A stretch of DNA of 64,000 nt from Prosopocoilus inquinatus. Lineage: Eukaryota > Arthropoda > Insecta > Coleoptera > Lucanidae. The DNA is taken from the NCBI GenBank assembly GCA_036172665.1, contig JAYKNF010000016.1, forward strand, positions 496,001 to 560,000, written 5' to 3'. The notes beneath the pieces are model-generated. The model was not told the DNA's origin. It made no database searches and was given only the letters and a program-made list of their open reading frames with translations. This document shows positions 24,661 to 35,597 of the stretch, piece by piece. The stretch's first letter is position 1. Every line of letters starts with the position of its first letter. The translations under genes and the position numbers were made by a program.

Positions 24661-25007
24661 GTAGACAATTAAGTTTAAAACTGGACATGATCTCAAAGCA
24701 CCTTACTGTAGTTTACTACAGGCCAAAAGTTAACGTCATGACTTTTATTGCACAAAGATGGCAGTGTCATAAGCAAGGTACTGCAAGTTTGAAAAAAATT
24801 GAAAAAAATGGAAATATCTCTGAAACGGCTGATTTTTCTTGTATCATATGTTGAACAAAATAATTTTAGAATTTTACGACGAATCGAAAAATGCAATAAA
24901 AAATGAGTATTCCATTTAAAATAAGAAAGTTGGCATCAACTTCCGGTAGAAGTGGAAGTGCCCGAAAGTTGGAAATATTATAGTTTAATAGACCACTATC
25001 GCTAACT
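24661..25007. other. No gene seen
   Basis: Carries another copy of the motif GTGTCATAAGCAAGGTACTG at about 24765 and an ATTCCATTTAAAAT motif at 24909. Non-coding. Confidence 0.35.
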
Positions 25008-25300
25008 TATTGTAGCAGACCGCTTCCGAGAACCGGCGGAAGATCGAGCGGTCTCAGGGAGTTTACTCACCCGCAATAAACTTTATGATCGCCAGATTCT
25101 GCCAAAGGAGAAACCAAATTTCTCCGAAGCCAGGGCTGGCGGTCGGTGAGAAACAGCCCCCCGAGAGGCAGTCAGAGTTACGGTCCGACTTGAGTAACAC
25201 GCGAATTAAGACACGTTTCATTGTACATACGATCTGTAAAATTTAGTAATAAACTTGTAAATACGAACTACCGTTATATCTATCACCCCACACACGCCAA
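25008..25300 (+). repeat. Possible solo LTR
   Basis: A GC-rich block that stands out from its surroundings, with AATAAA signals near 25075 and 25243 followed by AT-rich sequence, as in LTRs of insect retroviruses-like elements. No internal retroelement sequence adjoins it and no clear target duplication was found, so ends and class are uncertain. Confidence 0.3.
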
Positions 25301-25957
25301 ATTATAACTGCAAAATATGAAATAGAAATTCACAGGGGAAGTCCGTAAACTTTTAACGAACTGGTTCCGTGAATGACCCTATATATAAACGTATAATCTC
25401 ATCTTTCACGCACGATTTTTATCTTACTGTGCGTTTCGCTTATCACTTCCAAAACTCGCGTTTACATTATACTTAACGGAGGAAATTTTCGCACTTTTGG
25501 GTAGCATATGATAAGATCGCTCGTTGTCAAGGCAATATTTTAAACGCAGAATTTCTTGAAACAAACGAGTGAAATGCAAAATAAGAGAAAGATGCAATTG
25601 TATGCTCGAAGTGTAATCGACGCGAGACGTACAGTTGTCGGACGCAAACAATTCGACTCTTTTCTGTCAATTTTCACAAATTTGACACAAGAAATACACC
25701 CATCGGAAAAGTCTAGGGATAGTTTTAAAAAATCATAAAAATAAATTGTGGATGGTTTATATCGAACATTTATAGCATTTACACAGGATAACTGGTAAGT
25801 CGAGTATTCCTTTCAAGGTGTGTTAGTAGAGCTCATTTGCAATTGATTTGACCATATTATGCATTATACAAAATGAAATAGTTAATGAGATTTTAATTTT
25901 TGTGTTTTCTTTAGAAATACGCATCCTACTACATTTATTTAACATTACTCAGAAAGT

Positions 25958-26213
25958 TTTAAAAATTTTTGTTGCAAATCGTTTTTGCTGACGAAGCCCC
26001 AAGCAGGGCTGAAACACCTTTACAGAGGCTGCTCGAGGTTTTCACTGCAATCAAAAACGATTTACAACAATTTTTTTTAAACTCATTATGCTTTGACAGC
26101 AAGCATGGCCGCTTTGCATGGGGAACTTATTAGGAGCAATTCCGCTTCAATTTGTCTATCCCACTTCAATGTCAGTCAAAAAGCGATAGTAAGATGTAGC
26201 TGTTTTATCTATT
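25958..26213. mobile_element. Dispersed retrozyme copy in the foldback arm
   Basis: Flanked by the duplicated CATTACTCAGAAAGT (25943-25957 and 26214-26228). The opposite, uninterrupted arm at about 27885-27915 shows the pre-insertion sequence once. About 28 bp at the left are inverted; the rest is plus orientation and ends CTGTTTTATCTATT. The ribozyme (from 25988) has CUGACGA and stem II intact but lacks the upstream stem I strand, and its cleavage triplet is altered, so it is probably dead. Confidence 0.8.
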
Positions 26214-26794
26214 CATTACTCAGAAAGTATGAGAGGTTTTCCTAATGTTTATGTTTTTCTGGTTGGACTAAATAATAGTACGTACTACGAAATAAACATT
26301 AAATAAAAAAACTTTAATAAAATTGAAAATACAATGGGTAAAAAGGCACTTCTCTAAAAAAATTCAACCTACTTGAACATTCATTCTCAGTTATTTCCAA
26401 AATTCGATAATACAATCAACTTGTAAATTATTCTAAAAACTTCTCTGATTTATTGCCTTTCAAACGAAAAATTAGATTTCAGTAAAATTTGTATACATCA
26501 TACTTCCATCAAGTAATAATTATTAAGTGCGGGATAGAATATTTATTGTTTTCAATTTAAGAGGATAACAGCTTCTGTTAAGTATTAGTTTTCTATAAAC
26601 TTCAGTTGAGAAATCCCTCAAAAAGTTCCGTGACATTACTAAATTGGAAATTAAAGAAAATTGTTCCAGCTTAAGCTTAAAATTTGAATTTTTAATTTTT
26701 CGATCGAAGCGATTCTAGGACTTACTCTGTTCAGATATGTATTAATGTTAGATTAACAGTCTCAACGACTTACAAGAAGCAGCAGTAAGACCAC

Positions 26795-26860
26795 CACCAG
26801 CAGCAGCAGCCCTGAGGAAGTTCTGCAACAGAGAACGAAACGTCGCCAGTAGAAGAAATC
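26795..26860 (+). ncRNA. Hammerhead-like motif, weak
   Basis: CTGAGGA is followed by a GTTCT/AGAAC hairpin and then GAAACGTC, which fits the core, stem II, minimal stem III and GUC triplet of small hammerheads. One unpaired A precedes stem II and stem I does not pair convincingly. It is probably a relic or chance match. Confidence 0.25.
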
Positions 26861-28232
26861 CTAGGAGAGACGCGGTTCCAACCGGAAACCAGGAATTCAA
26901 GAACGCTGGATTAACGCTAAGATACATTTAGAAATAATTGTCGATGTCAAACACTGCAGTCTTTAATTGTATTTGATTTTCTGAATTCTGTTTAAATAAT
27001 CTGTCCCCTTTCCTGTCATTAATTTTTGTTGATATTAAGTACTTGGTCTTGTTGTACAGTTTTTCCTATTGTCCTTTTTTGACAGAGTTAGTTAAACAAA
27101 AATACGGAAAAGAACAACATTTTGCATTCGAGCAGAGGAATCCATTTCGAAAATCAAACATAATTAAAAATGTGGACTATGAGTTTATGGAATTTTATTT
27201 ATTAGTCTATTTCCTACGTAATAAAGACTAGATTGAATTCCATACGTTGGTCTAGTATTGTTGTACTATTAATGGAAGTAAAATACTTTTACTAAAACTT
27301 AGTACCTCACTGGAAAGGCAATAAATCAAAGAAGTTTTTGGAATAAATAATTTGCAAGCTGATTGCATTATAAAACTTTGGAAATAAATCAGATTGAATG
27401 TTCAAAAAAATCACCTTCCAGTTAATTCTCTTTGGCTCGGAGGAATCGGCTTTAGTTAAAAACCGAAAAATTCAAACTTTGAGCTTACACTGGAACAATT
27501 TTTTTAATTTCCAATTTAGTGAAGTTACGGGACTTTTTAAAGGATTTCTCAACAGAACTTTGTAGAAAACTAATACTTAACAGAAACTGTTATCCTCTTA
27601 AATTGAAAACAATGAATATTCTATTCTGTACTTAATAATTATTATTTGATGGAAGTATGATGTATACAGATTTTTTTTATAAATCCAGAAGTTTTTAGAA
27701 TAATTTGCAAGTTGATTGTATTTCTAAATTTTGGAAATAAGTCGGAATGAATATTCAAGTAGGTTGGATTTTTTTTAGAGAAGTGTCTTTTCAGCCATTG
27801 TATTTCAAACTTATTAAAATTTTCGACTTAATGTTTGTTGCGTATTATTTAGTCTAATCAGGAAAACATAAATATTAAGAAAACCTTTTATACTTTTTAA
27901 GTAATGTTAAATACATGTTAGTAGGGAGCGTATTTTTAAGGAAAACACAAAAATTAAAATATATCATTAACTATTGCATTTTGTATAATGCACATGGTTA
28001 AATCAATTGCAAATGAGCTCTACTAACACTCCCTCAAAAGAATACGTCCACTTACCAATCATCCTGTGTATTAAAATATTCTAAGTCTGACATTTTTGAA
28101 AGTAAGTGTGAAATAACAGAACATAATATTGATAAGCACAATATTAAAGAAAATTGAATTCTTGTGCTCCGTTAATTTGTTCGATTTTTATTACGCATTT
28201 TTTTAGTAGCCACTGTTTTTGTTTGTAAATAT

Positions 28233-29175
28233 GTGAGTAATTTAGTGTTTGACATAGAACAAATATTTTCATTAGCTGATATGAATAGAGCAGTAAGTCT
28301 TTTTCAATCTGGCATGAGACAAGTTGAAGTCGCTGAGCCAATAGGTGTTTCTCACAGTGTCATCGGTCGATTATCAAAGCGTTTTAGGGAAAGTGGTACT
28401 TCAGCCGAACAACATTCAGGTCGTGGACCTTTAGTACAGCAGCTTAGGACATATTTTTGGTTCTAACTGCTAGAAGGCAACCCAAAATTACAGCACCTGG
28501 GTTGGTTAAAGAGTTACAGAGGGCGCACAACTTAACTATTAGTCGTGCTACTGTAAGAGGTCATCTTCATGAAGCCAATCTCCGCTCTCGGGGCGACCAC
28601 TCGAGGCAATCGCGGAGCGAAATTAAATTGGTGTCAAAATCTTCAACACTGGGATCAAAATGATTAGGCCATTCACTGATGAATCCAGATTTGCATTTTA
28701 TGAGACGATCCGGAAATCTGGAACGTTTGAAGCACTTTCAGGAAGGATACACTTACGGAGGTGGCACTCTAATGGTTTGAGCCGGAATAATTACTGACGA
28801 TAGAATGGCGTTCGTTTTCCCGAATGGTTATCTGAGAGTTCAGCAGTATTTAGATAATATCCTTCAGTTCATTGTACGTTCATTTCTGGTACTATGAAAA
28901 TTTTCGTCTTATGCATGACAATGCTCGTCACATGTCGTAGGATGTGACGAATTGTTTAAGCAATGAAGGAAATTAAACATTGCCATGACCAACACAATCC
29001 CCGGATTTAAATTTAAAGGAGCACATGCTTTAAAGAAGAGTTGCTCCGCGTATAGGCAATATCGATAACGGATTTAGATTCCGGGAGCTTCTGACAGATG
29101 AATGGGCACGTTTACATCAAGATGACATTGACAATGTAATTCTGTCCATGAACAACAGGTGTTGAGCTGTAATTA
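28233..29175 (+). pseudogene. Decayed Tc1-type transposase
   Basis: The start encodes a Tc1-like helix-turn-helix region (DMNRAVSLFQSGMRQVEVA, then SHSVIGRLSKRF), and the next frame encodes a second helix-turn-helix (ISRATVRGHLHEANL). Later pieces match the catalytic domain in scattered frames, including TDESRFAF near 28680 for the first acidic residue. Several frameshifts and stops make it non-functional. Its terminal repeats could not be recognised. Confidence 0.75.
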
Positions 29176-30036
29176 ACCCACGTGGAGGCCATACATTTTT
29201 GAAATTTGTATTTGTTATTTGATCATTTTTTCCTTTCTATGAAAAATGTTTACGTTATTTTGTTTCTACCTAAACACTCATTAATACTATATTAAAATAC
29301 CTTGGAAAACTTATTTTTTTTAAGGAACGGAAATACGTAAATTTCACTTTCACTTCACATTTCACTCAAAGACTTTTCCGATGTGTTTATTACCCTGTTA
29401 TACGGACCTAAAAGACAAAGAACTTGTTTACTATTTTTTTTTCGGACAGGTTACCGTTTATCGGACAATTAATATTGCACACTTGTGCAATACCGCCAGT
29501 CCGATACTGGTTTTAGATAGTTATAACTCGATCGTTTTTGATGTGCTATGTGCTACGTCCGATACGAAAATGCGTCCCGGTTGTTGGATGCCGTATGCCG
29601 GAGGTGTGAAAACCCACAGCGGTGTTAATCTCTTTCGCCCCTGATCTTGTGACCTTACCTGTCTCGACTACTTTGTTTTCCTGTATTTAAAAAATGAAGT
29701 TTTTAAAGAACCAGTTCGTAACTGCAAATTGCAACAAAACAAATTAAAAAAAATGTGATGATAATAATATAAATATTCTTCAAGACGTATTTTACAATAT
29801 GAAGCAACAGTTTTTAACAAAGTGCGCGAATATTAATTTTTCGGTAATAAAAACTTCCCTAATTTGTAGTGCTTTGATATGTGGGCAATAAATTAAATAG
29901 AAATGTCATTTTGATTAATCTATTACTTTAAAAAAATACAAGCGTTTACACTTCCAAAATTGACTGGGGTGCCGGGACTTTATGACCACATGTTATTAAT
30001 ACTCACCACAGACGAGAAAATCATTGCAATTCATTG
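29176..30036. other. No gene seen
   Basis: The ORF at 29381-29644 shows no family features. About 29560-29660 is GC-richer. No element could be assigned. Confidence 0.35.
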
Positions 30037-30470
30037 TTAGGTCTTAAATATAATTGTGGAATTTTCTGATGCGAAGTACTTTTCATGTTCTCTCTTATAA
30101 TGTGAGCACTTCAAACACCTTTCATCTTTATAACATAAAAATGAATACTTTTCATTTGTAAAAGGCGAGGTTTTGTATTTTTCATGTTTGTGAAGTGTTA
30201 AAGTATCATTGTCGGTTCTATGTAAAAATTTTATCCCTTCCAACGATGAACATGAGCCGTTGAAATGCTTGGCTTTTTCTTTACGTCTTTCGCTGGTTAT
30301 ATTTGATCCACGACGTGGAGACCTTTTTATTATTTGTTTGGGAAGCGAGCTTGATACGTAAGGGGACTTACTTATAAAAATCCTTTTAAACTTTGAAGAC
30401 CTTTCACTTATGTCACGATTTTGTTTTATTTTCTGAGGAATAAATTTGCCCGGTCCTTGGACATCATTAC
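30037..30470 (-). CDS. Probable 3'-terminal exon, unknown protein
   Basis: On the minus strand a 144-codon open frame follows a good acceptor (TTGTTTCAG ending at 30471) and closes with TAA at 30037. The frame stays open well beyond the ATG-initiated part at 30243. The product is basic and Lys/Ser-rich with a Cys/His-rich C-terminus (KDERCLKCSHYKREHEKYF), which could bind metal. I do not recognise the family. The coding call rests on the open frame plus the acceptor; it could be host or transposon derived. Confidence 0.4.
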
Positions 30471-30691
30471 CTGAAACAATACAACTCTAGAATTGATATG
30501 AAAAAAAAAATACTTTAGAACAAATTAAAGAATAGATGGACTGCAGTCCAATTATAGAATCTATTCCTTAACTGCTCAGTCGTGATCTTACTTCAAACAA
30601 ATTAAAAATATATTTTTAATTTATTTACATATTTGACTTTTTTTTATTTAAACCTTTCTAAACTGATTTAAAATTTGATACGCATTACATA

Positions 30692-31024
30692 TTAAAATCT
30701 ACACCCGTCTCTGGTTAAGACTGGAAAATTCTGTTGTCGTAGAAACGAAACAAGTAACATAAAAAAGTCAATTGTTGTAATGTCACATTTACTAAATTTT
30801 AACGGAAATTGCGTCTGTAACTTGTCGGAGACAAACAATTTTTTATTATTATAAGTTTCTGTAGTCCTTAAACACAGCGAAGGAAAACTGTAATTGCACA
30901 TAACTATAGCACTTTTAAAATTTGCTAAACTGTCAAATGCAATACATCTTGCTGAAGTATTGCGTAAAACACGATTAGGAAACGATCTGCAGTCTTCGTG
31001 CTTCCATCCAGCATTTTCACAAGG
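30692..31024 (-). CDS. Possible upstream exon, unknown protein
   Basis: The minus-strand open frame after a CTTTAG acceptor (ending at 31026) runs to a TAA at 30692, about 110 codons. It begins PCENAGWKHEDCRSF, with spaced Cys and His residues. No donor in the correct phase for the 30037-30470 exon was found, so joining the two is not supported. The family is unknown. Confidence 0.3.
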   Translation of the reverse strand, partial: PCENAGWKHEDCRSFPNRVLRNTSARCIAFDSLANFKSAIVMCNYSFPSLCLRTTETYNNKKLFVSDKLQTQFPLKFSKCDITTIDFFMLLVSFLRQQNFPVLTRDGCRF

Positions 31025-31027
31025 TCT

Positions 31028-31066
31028 AAAGATACACCATGAGAGTGTCTGTTAATTCTTGATTAG
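31028..31066. repeat. 39-bp direct repeat, copy 1
   Basis: Differs at one base from 35559-35597. On the minus strand each copy lies just upstream of a candidate splice acceptor, suggesting a duplicated intron end. The DD41D-type element at 31.3-35.0 kb lies between the two copies. Confidence 0.65.
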
Positions 31067-31152
31067 TTTCGTGTGCGTTTATAAAAATGACAACTGGCTT
31101 GTCACATTATACATAATTGTATAATAATAATGTATAATAATGTAAATTAATC

Positions 31153-31224
31153 TTGAACCGGACAGAAATATGATGGGAACACAATCAATGTTTCGCTATA
31201 GATTTATAACTTCGTCAGGAGCAC
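31153..31224 (-). ncRNA. Relic of a small hammerhead ribozyme
   Basis: Homologous to 60822-60887. CUGACGA (31212-31218, minus strand), a 6-bp stem II with loop AAUC and GAAAC (31190-31194) are preserved. The cleavage triplet reads AUU and stem I no longer pairs, so it is likely inactive. Confidence 0.45.
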
Positions 31225-31349
31225 AGGGGTTTACGTCTGTTGCTATAATTTTAAACGTAATTATATACCGGCTGTCTTACGAAAAACGCACCACGCTATA
31301 GCTCTGTTATTAATAATCGGATTTTAATAATTCGAAAACTACGTAAGAC

Positions 31350-31430
31350 TATATATATATATTATAAATACTTATATTATATATATATATATATATTATA
31401 TATATTATATAATATATATATTATAAATAC
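31350..31430. repeat. (AT)n microsatellite
   Basis: An AT/ATT-rich tract just inside the left TIR, largely self-complementary. It probably expanded locally, because the right arm has no equivalent. Confidence 0.7.
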
Positions 31431-32483
31431 TACAAAACAGTAACATTTCAATATTTTTTTAATTTGTAATTTTTCCCAAGCGATAGTCAACTATTTTTTT
31501 TTTTTAATAGCACTACATATTTTTTTTATTGAGTTCGATAGAGAATCTTTTTCTGAATTCAACAATGTACTCAACTTGATTTTTTAGTATCCTACAGCGA
31601 AATAATTTCGTTGTTAAAATAAAAATGAAGTGTGCGTTGAAATTCTATAAAAGCGCACTTGCAGCTATCCGTGTTCGCCTGACCTCGACTTTTGGTTATG
31701 GAGCTATGTTCCTACTCAAATTGCCCTAAGTTAAAATGTTCTTCATTTATGATTTTTTTAATATGATTTATTTTTTTCAAATGAAACACGTATTTTTTGT
31801 CTTTCAGTTTGACTGAGAATATAGGTATTTTCATGAATTCTACGATCTATTTTAACCTGACTTTTAAAAATATTATAGCAAAATAATTACTTTTTTTAAT
31901 AAAAATGAAACAATCCATGGAATCCTATAACAGCGCACAAAACACTAAATGTCATTGAACACTTAAGTATTTAACTTGCCACATCGTTTTTTTTTATTGT
32001 TACTTTATTTATTGTTATTTTATTTATTGTTATTTGTTGTCTTTTGTTATTATTGTATTATACTGTTATTTTATTATGGATAACAATCAGCTAACTGATA
32101 TGCTGCAAGTGTATTTTGAGTGCCATAAAAATTCTGGTCAAGCAGAGCATCTGTACGCAATTCGTTTTCCTATTAGAGAAGTTCCTGCCCGTCAGAAGTT
32201 TAGAAGACTTGAACAAAATTTAAGAAATCACGGCGCTTTTAAGAAACCTAAGAAGCAACAACGCCAGTTTCGTGAAAATGTAGAATTAGATGTCTTGCTT
32301 AGTGTTCAAGAAAATCCAAGAACTTCAACAAGAGAAATCGCACACAACAACCATTTATCAAAGGATACTGTCCATAAGATCTTAAAAAAAATAAATTTAC
32401 GCCTTATATCCCACAGAAAGTACAAGCGTTGTATGAAAATGACCCAAATCGCCGCCAACAATTTTGTATTTTTTATTTAAATA

Positions 32484-33790
32484 AGGGTGTGTCAACTAAA
32501 AATCCGGAATGCTTTTATCATTTAGCTATTTTCTAAATACCGTTAGCCTTGACAAAAAAATTGTGTCATTTGTCTATGTCAACTTAACAAATGTCAAAAC
32601 AAGCGTTGTGGTGTTTCTAACTTGTGTACGTGACAAGATGAAGACGTTGAAAGAGAATTCTCGCAGAAAACTCATTGGCGAATTTTATATAGACCATAGA
32701 GGGCAAGGGAAATTATACACCGTGAATCATTTCAAAACAATGGGAATTCCGCAAAGTAGTATATATGATATTATAAAACGAGTAGAGAATGAAAAAACGC
32801 TTACTAGAATCGAAGGAAGTGGAAGGATAGCAAAAAAAATGCCCAAGAGAAAGAAAGAGCAACTTGTTCAGGAGGCAGTTGGAAAACTTGGAATATCTTA
32901 TCGAAAACTATCAAGAAAATTTAACATATGTCACGAGTACGTAAGGAAAATACTAAAGGAAGATAATGTAGTTCTAAGAAAGAGAAAATCTGCTCCGAAA
33001 TATAGTGAATCTCAACTGAAAAGTCAAAAAGGTTTCCTGCGTAAATTGCGCGAAGGGCATTTGAAGCCAGCGAACCAAAATTTTGTAGTAATGGATGATG
33101 AGTCTTACTTTACTTTAGATGGTACCGAAGTTGCTGGAAATAACAGCTACTTTTATAAAAAAGGTGTGGAAATCGATTCTGAAGTCATTTACAAAAGGCA
33201 CGCTAAGTTTTCCAAGAAAGTTTTGGTCTGGCTAGCGATAAGCAGCAAAGGAAGGTCTGCTCCCTTCATCGCCCCTTCAGGACTTTGTGTTGACCAAAAT
33301 GTATATTCAAAGGAATGTATGCGTAAAAGACTTGTACCATTTCTACGAAAATACCACAATGACAACAATTACATCTTTTGGCCGGACATGGCTACGGCAC
33401 ACTACGCGCGTAATACTCTAGCCGTATACGAGCAGCATCAAATTAAATACATTCCACGAGCAGAAAATGTAGCAAATGTACCTCAATTGAGACCAATCGA
33501 GCGCTTTTGGTATCAACTGAAGCAGAAAGTTTATGAAGGTGGCTGGGAAGCAAAAACAGTGGAAGAATTGAAGGCCCGAATCAAAAACAAACTTCGCCAA
33601 TTCAATTCTTCGCACTTTCAGACCTTGATGGCTCGTGTACATACCAAAGTGCGGCAAGCGGCGGATTATGGTCCTGATCACGTCATTTGACATTAGATAA
33701 ATTGTTATAATTCTTAAATAAATAATGTTTTGTTTAGTTAATAAAATATAGTTGAACAAAGATTTTCCGGATTTTTAGTTGACACACCCT
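32484..33790 (+). mobile_element. Complete Tc1/mariner-type element, DD37E
   Basis: Terminal inverted repeats of at least 26 bp start AGGGTGTGTCAACTAAAAAT and match perfectly at the right end. TA flanks both sides (32482-32483 and 33791-33792). It is 1307 bp long with a single full-length transposase gene, nested in the older long-TIR element. It looks young and possibly autonomous. Confidence 0.9.
32638..33690 (+). CDS. Transposase, DD37E Tc1/mariner group, 350 aa
   Basis: The open frame extends back to 32509, but the ATG at 32638 matches the usual transposase N-terminus. Residues about 1-110 form paired helix-turn-helix motifs for TIR binding. The DDE domain has VVMDDESYF (first Asp), FWPDMATAHYA (second Asp) and QLRPIERFW (Glu); 37 residues separate the second Asp from the Glu, hence DD37E, a spacing known from insect ITm elements. 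No stop or frameshift. It would act in the nucleus on the TIRs of 32484-33790. The function is by family; activity is untested. Confidence 0.88.
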   Translation: MKTLKENSRRKLIGEFYIDHRGQGKLYTVNHFKTMGIPQSSIYDIIKRVENEKTLTRIEGSGRIAKKMPKRKKEQLVQEAVGKLGISYRKLSRKFNICHEYVRKILKEDNVVLRKRKSAPKYSESQLKSQKGFLRKLREGHLKPANQNFVVMDDESYFTLDGTEVAGNNSYFYKKGVEIDSEVIYKRHAKFSKKVLVWLAISSKGRSAPFIAPSGLCVDQNVYSKECMRKRLVPFLRKYHNDNNYIFWPDMATAHYARNTLAVYEQHQIKYIPRAENVANVPQLRPIERFWYQLKQKVYEGGWEAKTVEELKARIKNKLRQFNSSHFQTLMARVHTKVRQAADYGPDHVI

Positions 33791-35407
33791 TATGTTACGC
33801 CAAAATGGACTTTTTTACAGAAATATTATTTGATCGGATGAAAGCACTTTTAGTAATAATGGCATTTTCAACAGAAATAATCAACGTTACTGGAGTCAAC
33901 ATAACCCAAGAGTTACAGTTGAAACTAATCGACAACATAGATTCTCTCTAAATGTATGGTGTGGTATTTCAGGTGATAGATTGATTGGGCCCTTTTTCAT
34001 CAATGGCACCCTAGATCAGAATAAATATCACCAGCTGCTAACTAACAATTTGGACAACTTTTTGGATGAATTACCTCACGCAGAATTAAATAGACTGTAT
34101 TTTCAACATTGGATCGGGAATGGATCGGGACATACGGCCCAGTTAGGTGGCCTGCGCATTCTCCTGATATGACACCGCTAGATTTTTGGTTATGGAGTTA
34201 TATTCAAGACCGCGTCTACTTAACACCGCCAGAAAACGAGCAAGTTTTAAGGGAGACAATTCTTCGCACTTGTCACGAGATACCCCCCAATTTAATATTA
34301 AATGCAGTGCATGAGGTAACTAAACTAACTAACTAAAATGGGGGACATTTTGAACAATATTTATAATTAACTAATTATTTGTATTTTGTTATACTGTTTT
34401 AGTATGTAATAAAATTTTGCATTGTTTTATGTTCCAACGAACACTTCATTTTTATTTAAGAAGCGAAACTATTTCTCTGTAGTACTACAGAAAATCAAGT
34501 TGAATACATCGTTGAATTCAGAAAAAAAATATAGTAAAAAAAATTGAGAAAGCAGCAATTAATTGGATTTTAGGGCGTAGAAACTAATTTCAAATCATTC
34601 ATGATAAATGAAGCACATTTTAACTTAGGCCGATTTAAGTAGGAACATAGCTCCTTAAGTAAAAGTCGAGGTTAGGCGAACACAGATAGGTGCAACGTGC
34701 GCTTTTATAGGATTTCAACGCACACTTCATTTTTATTTTAACAACGAAATTATTTCGCTATGGGATACTAAAAAATCAAGTTGAATAGATTGTTGAATTC
34801 AGAAAAAGATTCTCTATCGAACTGAATAAAAAAAGATATGTAGTGCTATTTAAAAAAAATAGTTGACTATCGCTTGGGAAAAATTACAAATTAAAAAAAT
34901 ATTGAAATATTACTGTTTTGTAGTATTTATAAACTAGTCTTACGTAGTTTTTGAATTACTAAAATCGGAGTGTTAATAACAGAGTTATAGCGTGGTGCGT
35001 TTTTCGTAAGATAGCCGGTATCTCCCTAGGCCGCTGCGAAGGCAGTGAAGGCACTGTATTTACAGTAATCTGTAATTCTTGGCATATTTCTTAAGTTACC
35101 ATGGTTATCTTTTATTGATTTTGATAAGTTTGAAATCGGTTGTCAAAAGCCAAAGTATAAATTCGATTTCTTCTTCAAATAAACGTTTAAACAGGACAAT
35201 TTGTGATAAAAATAAGGTAAGAGATAATGATAAGCGAAAAGTGCATATTTTCGTGGTTGAAATTTATAGAAAAAAAAATAACAAATTATCCGTTCATTCT
35301 TCTGGAATAGCCCTAAATGCAATTCAATGTATTAGATTATTTAATTTCCTGAACAATACTTAAACCGTTAACGCAGAAATATTTTTAAATTACGCGCCTT
35401 TTTTATT

Positions 35408-35545
35408 TTAATTCCCCCCAAGCCGCGTGAGGCGCGCATTTTGTTGCTCCACATATAGAACGTTGGCTTTGACATCTAATATATCTTTTATCTGTGCACG
35501 AGGATCCTGCTTCACATGTGGTTCGATGGAACATTTGAACAAGTC
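35408..35545 (-). CDS. Possible terminal exon, unknown protein
   Basis: The minus-strand frame of 45 codons follows a pyrimidine-rich acceptor (TTGGGCAG ending at 35546) and ends in TAA at 35408. The peptide (for example QDPRAQIKDILDVKANVLY) has ordinary codon use for a gene, but no family is recognised. Short; could be chance. Confidence 0.25.
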   Translation of the reverse strand, partial: DLFKCSIEPHVKQDPRAQIKDILDVKANVLYVEQQNARLTRLGGN

Positions 35546-35558
35546 CTGCCCAAAACAA

Positions 35559-35597
35559 AAAGATACACCATGAGAGTATCTGTTAATTCTTGATTAG
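35559..35597. repeat. 39-bp direct repeat, copy 2
   Basis: Partner of 31028-31066. It directly abuts the broken 5' end of the Gypsy pol remnant. Confidence 0.65.

Larger units (their letters stand above)
25782..28068. mobile_element. TA-flanked foldback element, 2.3 kb
   Basis: The ends are CACAGGATAACTGGTAAGT on the left and its close reverse complement on the right, each next to TA. The arms are long (about 25782-26690 and 27470-28068). The right side shows a partial tandem repeat, 27319-27400 resembling 27690-27770. No transposase ORF. It hosts a retrozyme insertion. Confidence 0.7.
32076..34335 (+). pseudogene. DD41D-type mariner transposase, interrupted and deleted
   Basis: The ATG at 32076 opens an N-terminal helix-turn-helix domain of the DUF4817 kind (YFECHKNSGQAEHLY; paired HTH to about 32450). 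The frame is then interrupted by the element at 32484-33790. Downstream, SDESTF (about 33832) gives the first catalytic Asp, and VRWPAHSPDMTPLD (about 34150) gives the third. The stretch that should hold the second Asp (HDGAPxH) is deleted and frameshifted near 34112. Similar to the intact proteins at 40.6 and 48.9 kb. Non-functional. Confidence 0.8.
31268..35018 (+). mobile_element. Long-TIR Tc1/mariner-type element, host of a nested DD37E element
   Basis: The termini CCGGCTGTCTTACGAAAAAC and its close reverse complement are flanked by TA (31266-31267 and 35019-35020). Homology between the arms continues, with gaps, for about 450 bp (to about 31760 and from about 34600), so this is a long-TIR element. 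Removing the nested element leaves about 2.4 kb and one broken transposase gene. Confidence 0.8.

Noticed and set aside
26780..26830. Polyglutamine-coding CAG/CAC tract of a gene
   Set aside because: No open frame of any length includes it, and it lies inside a non-coding foldback element.
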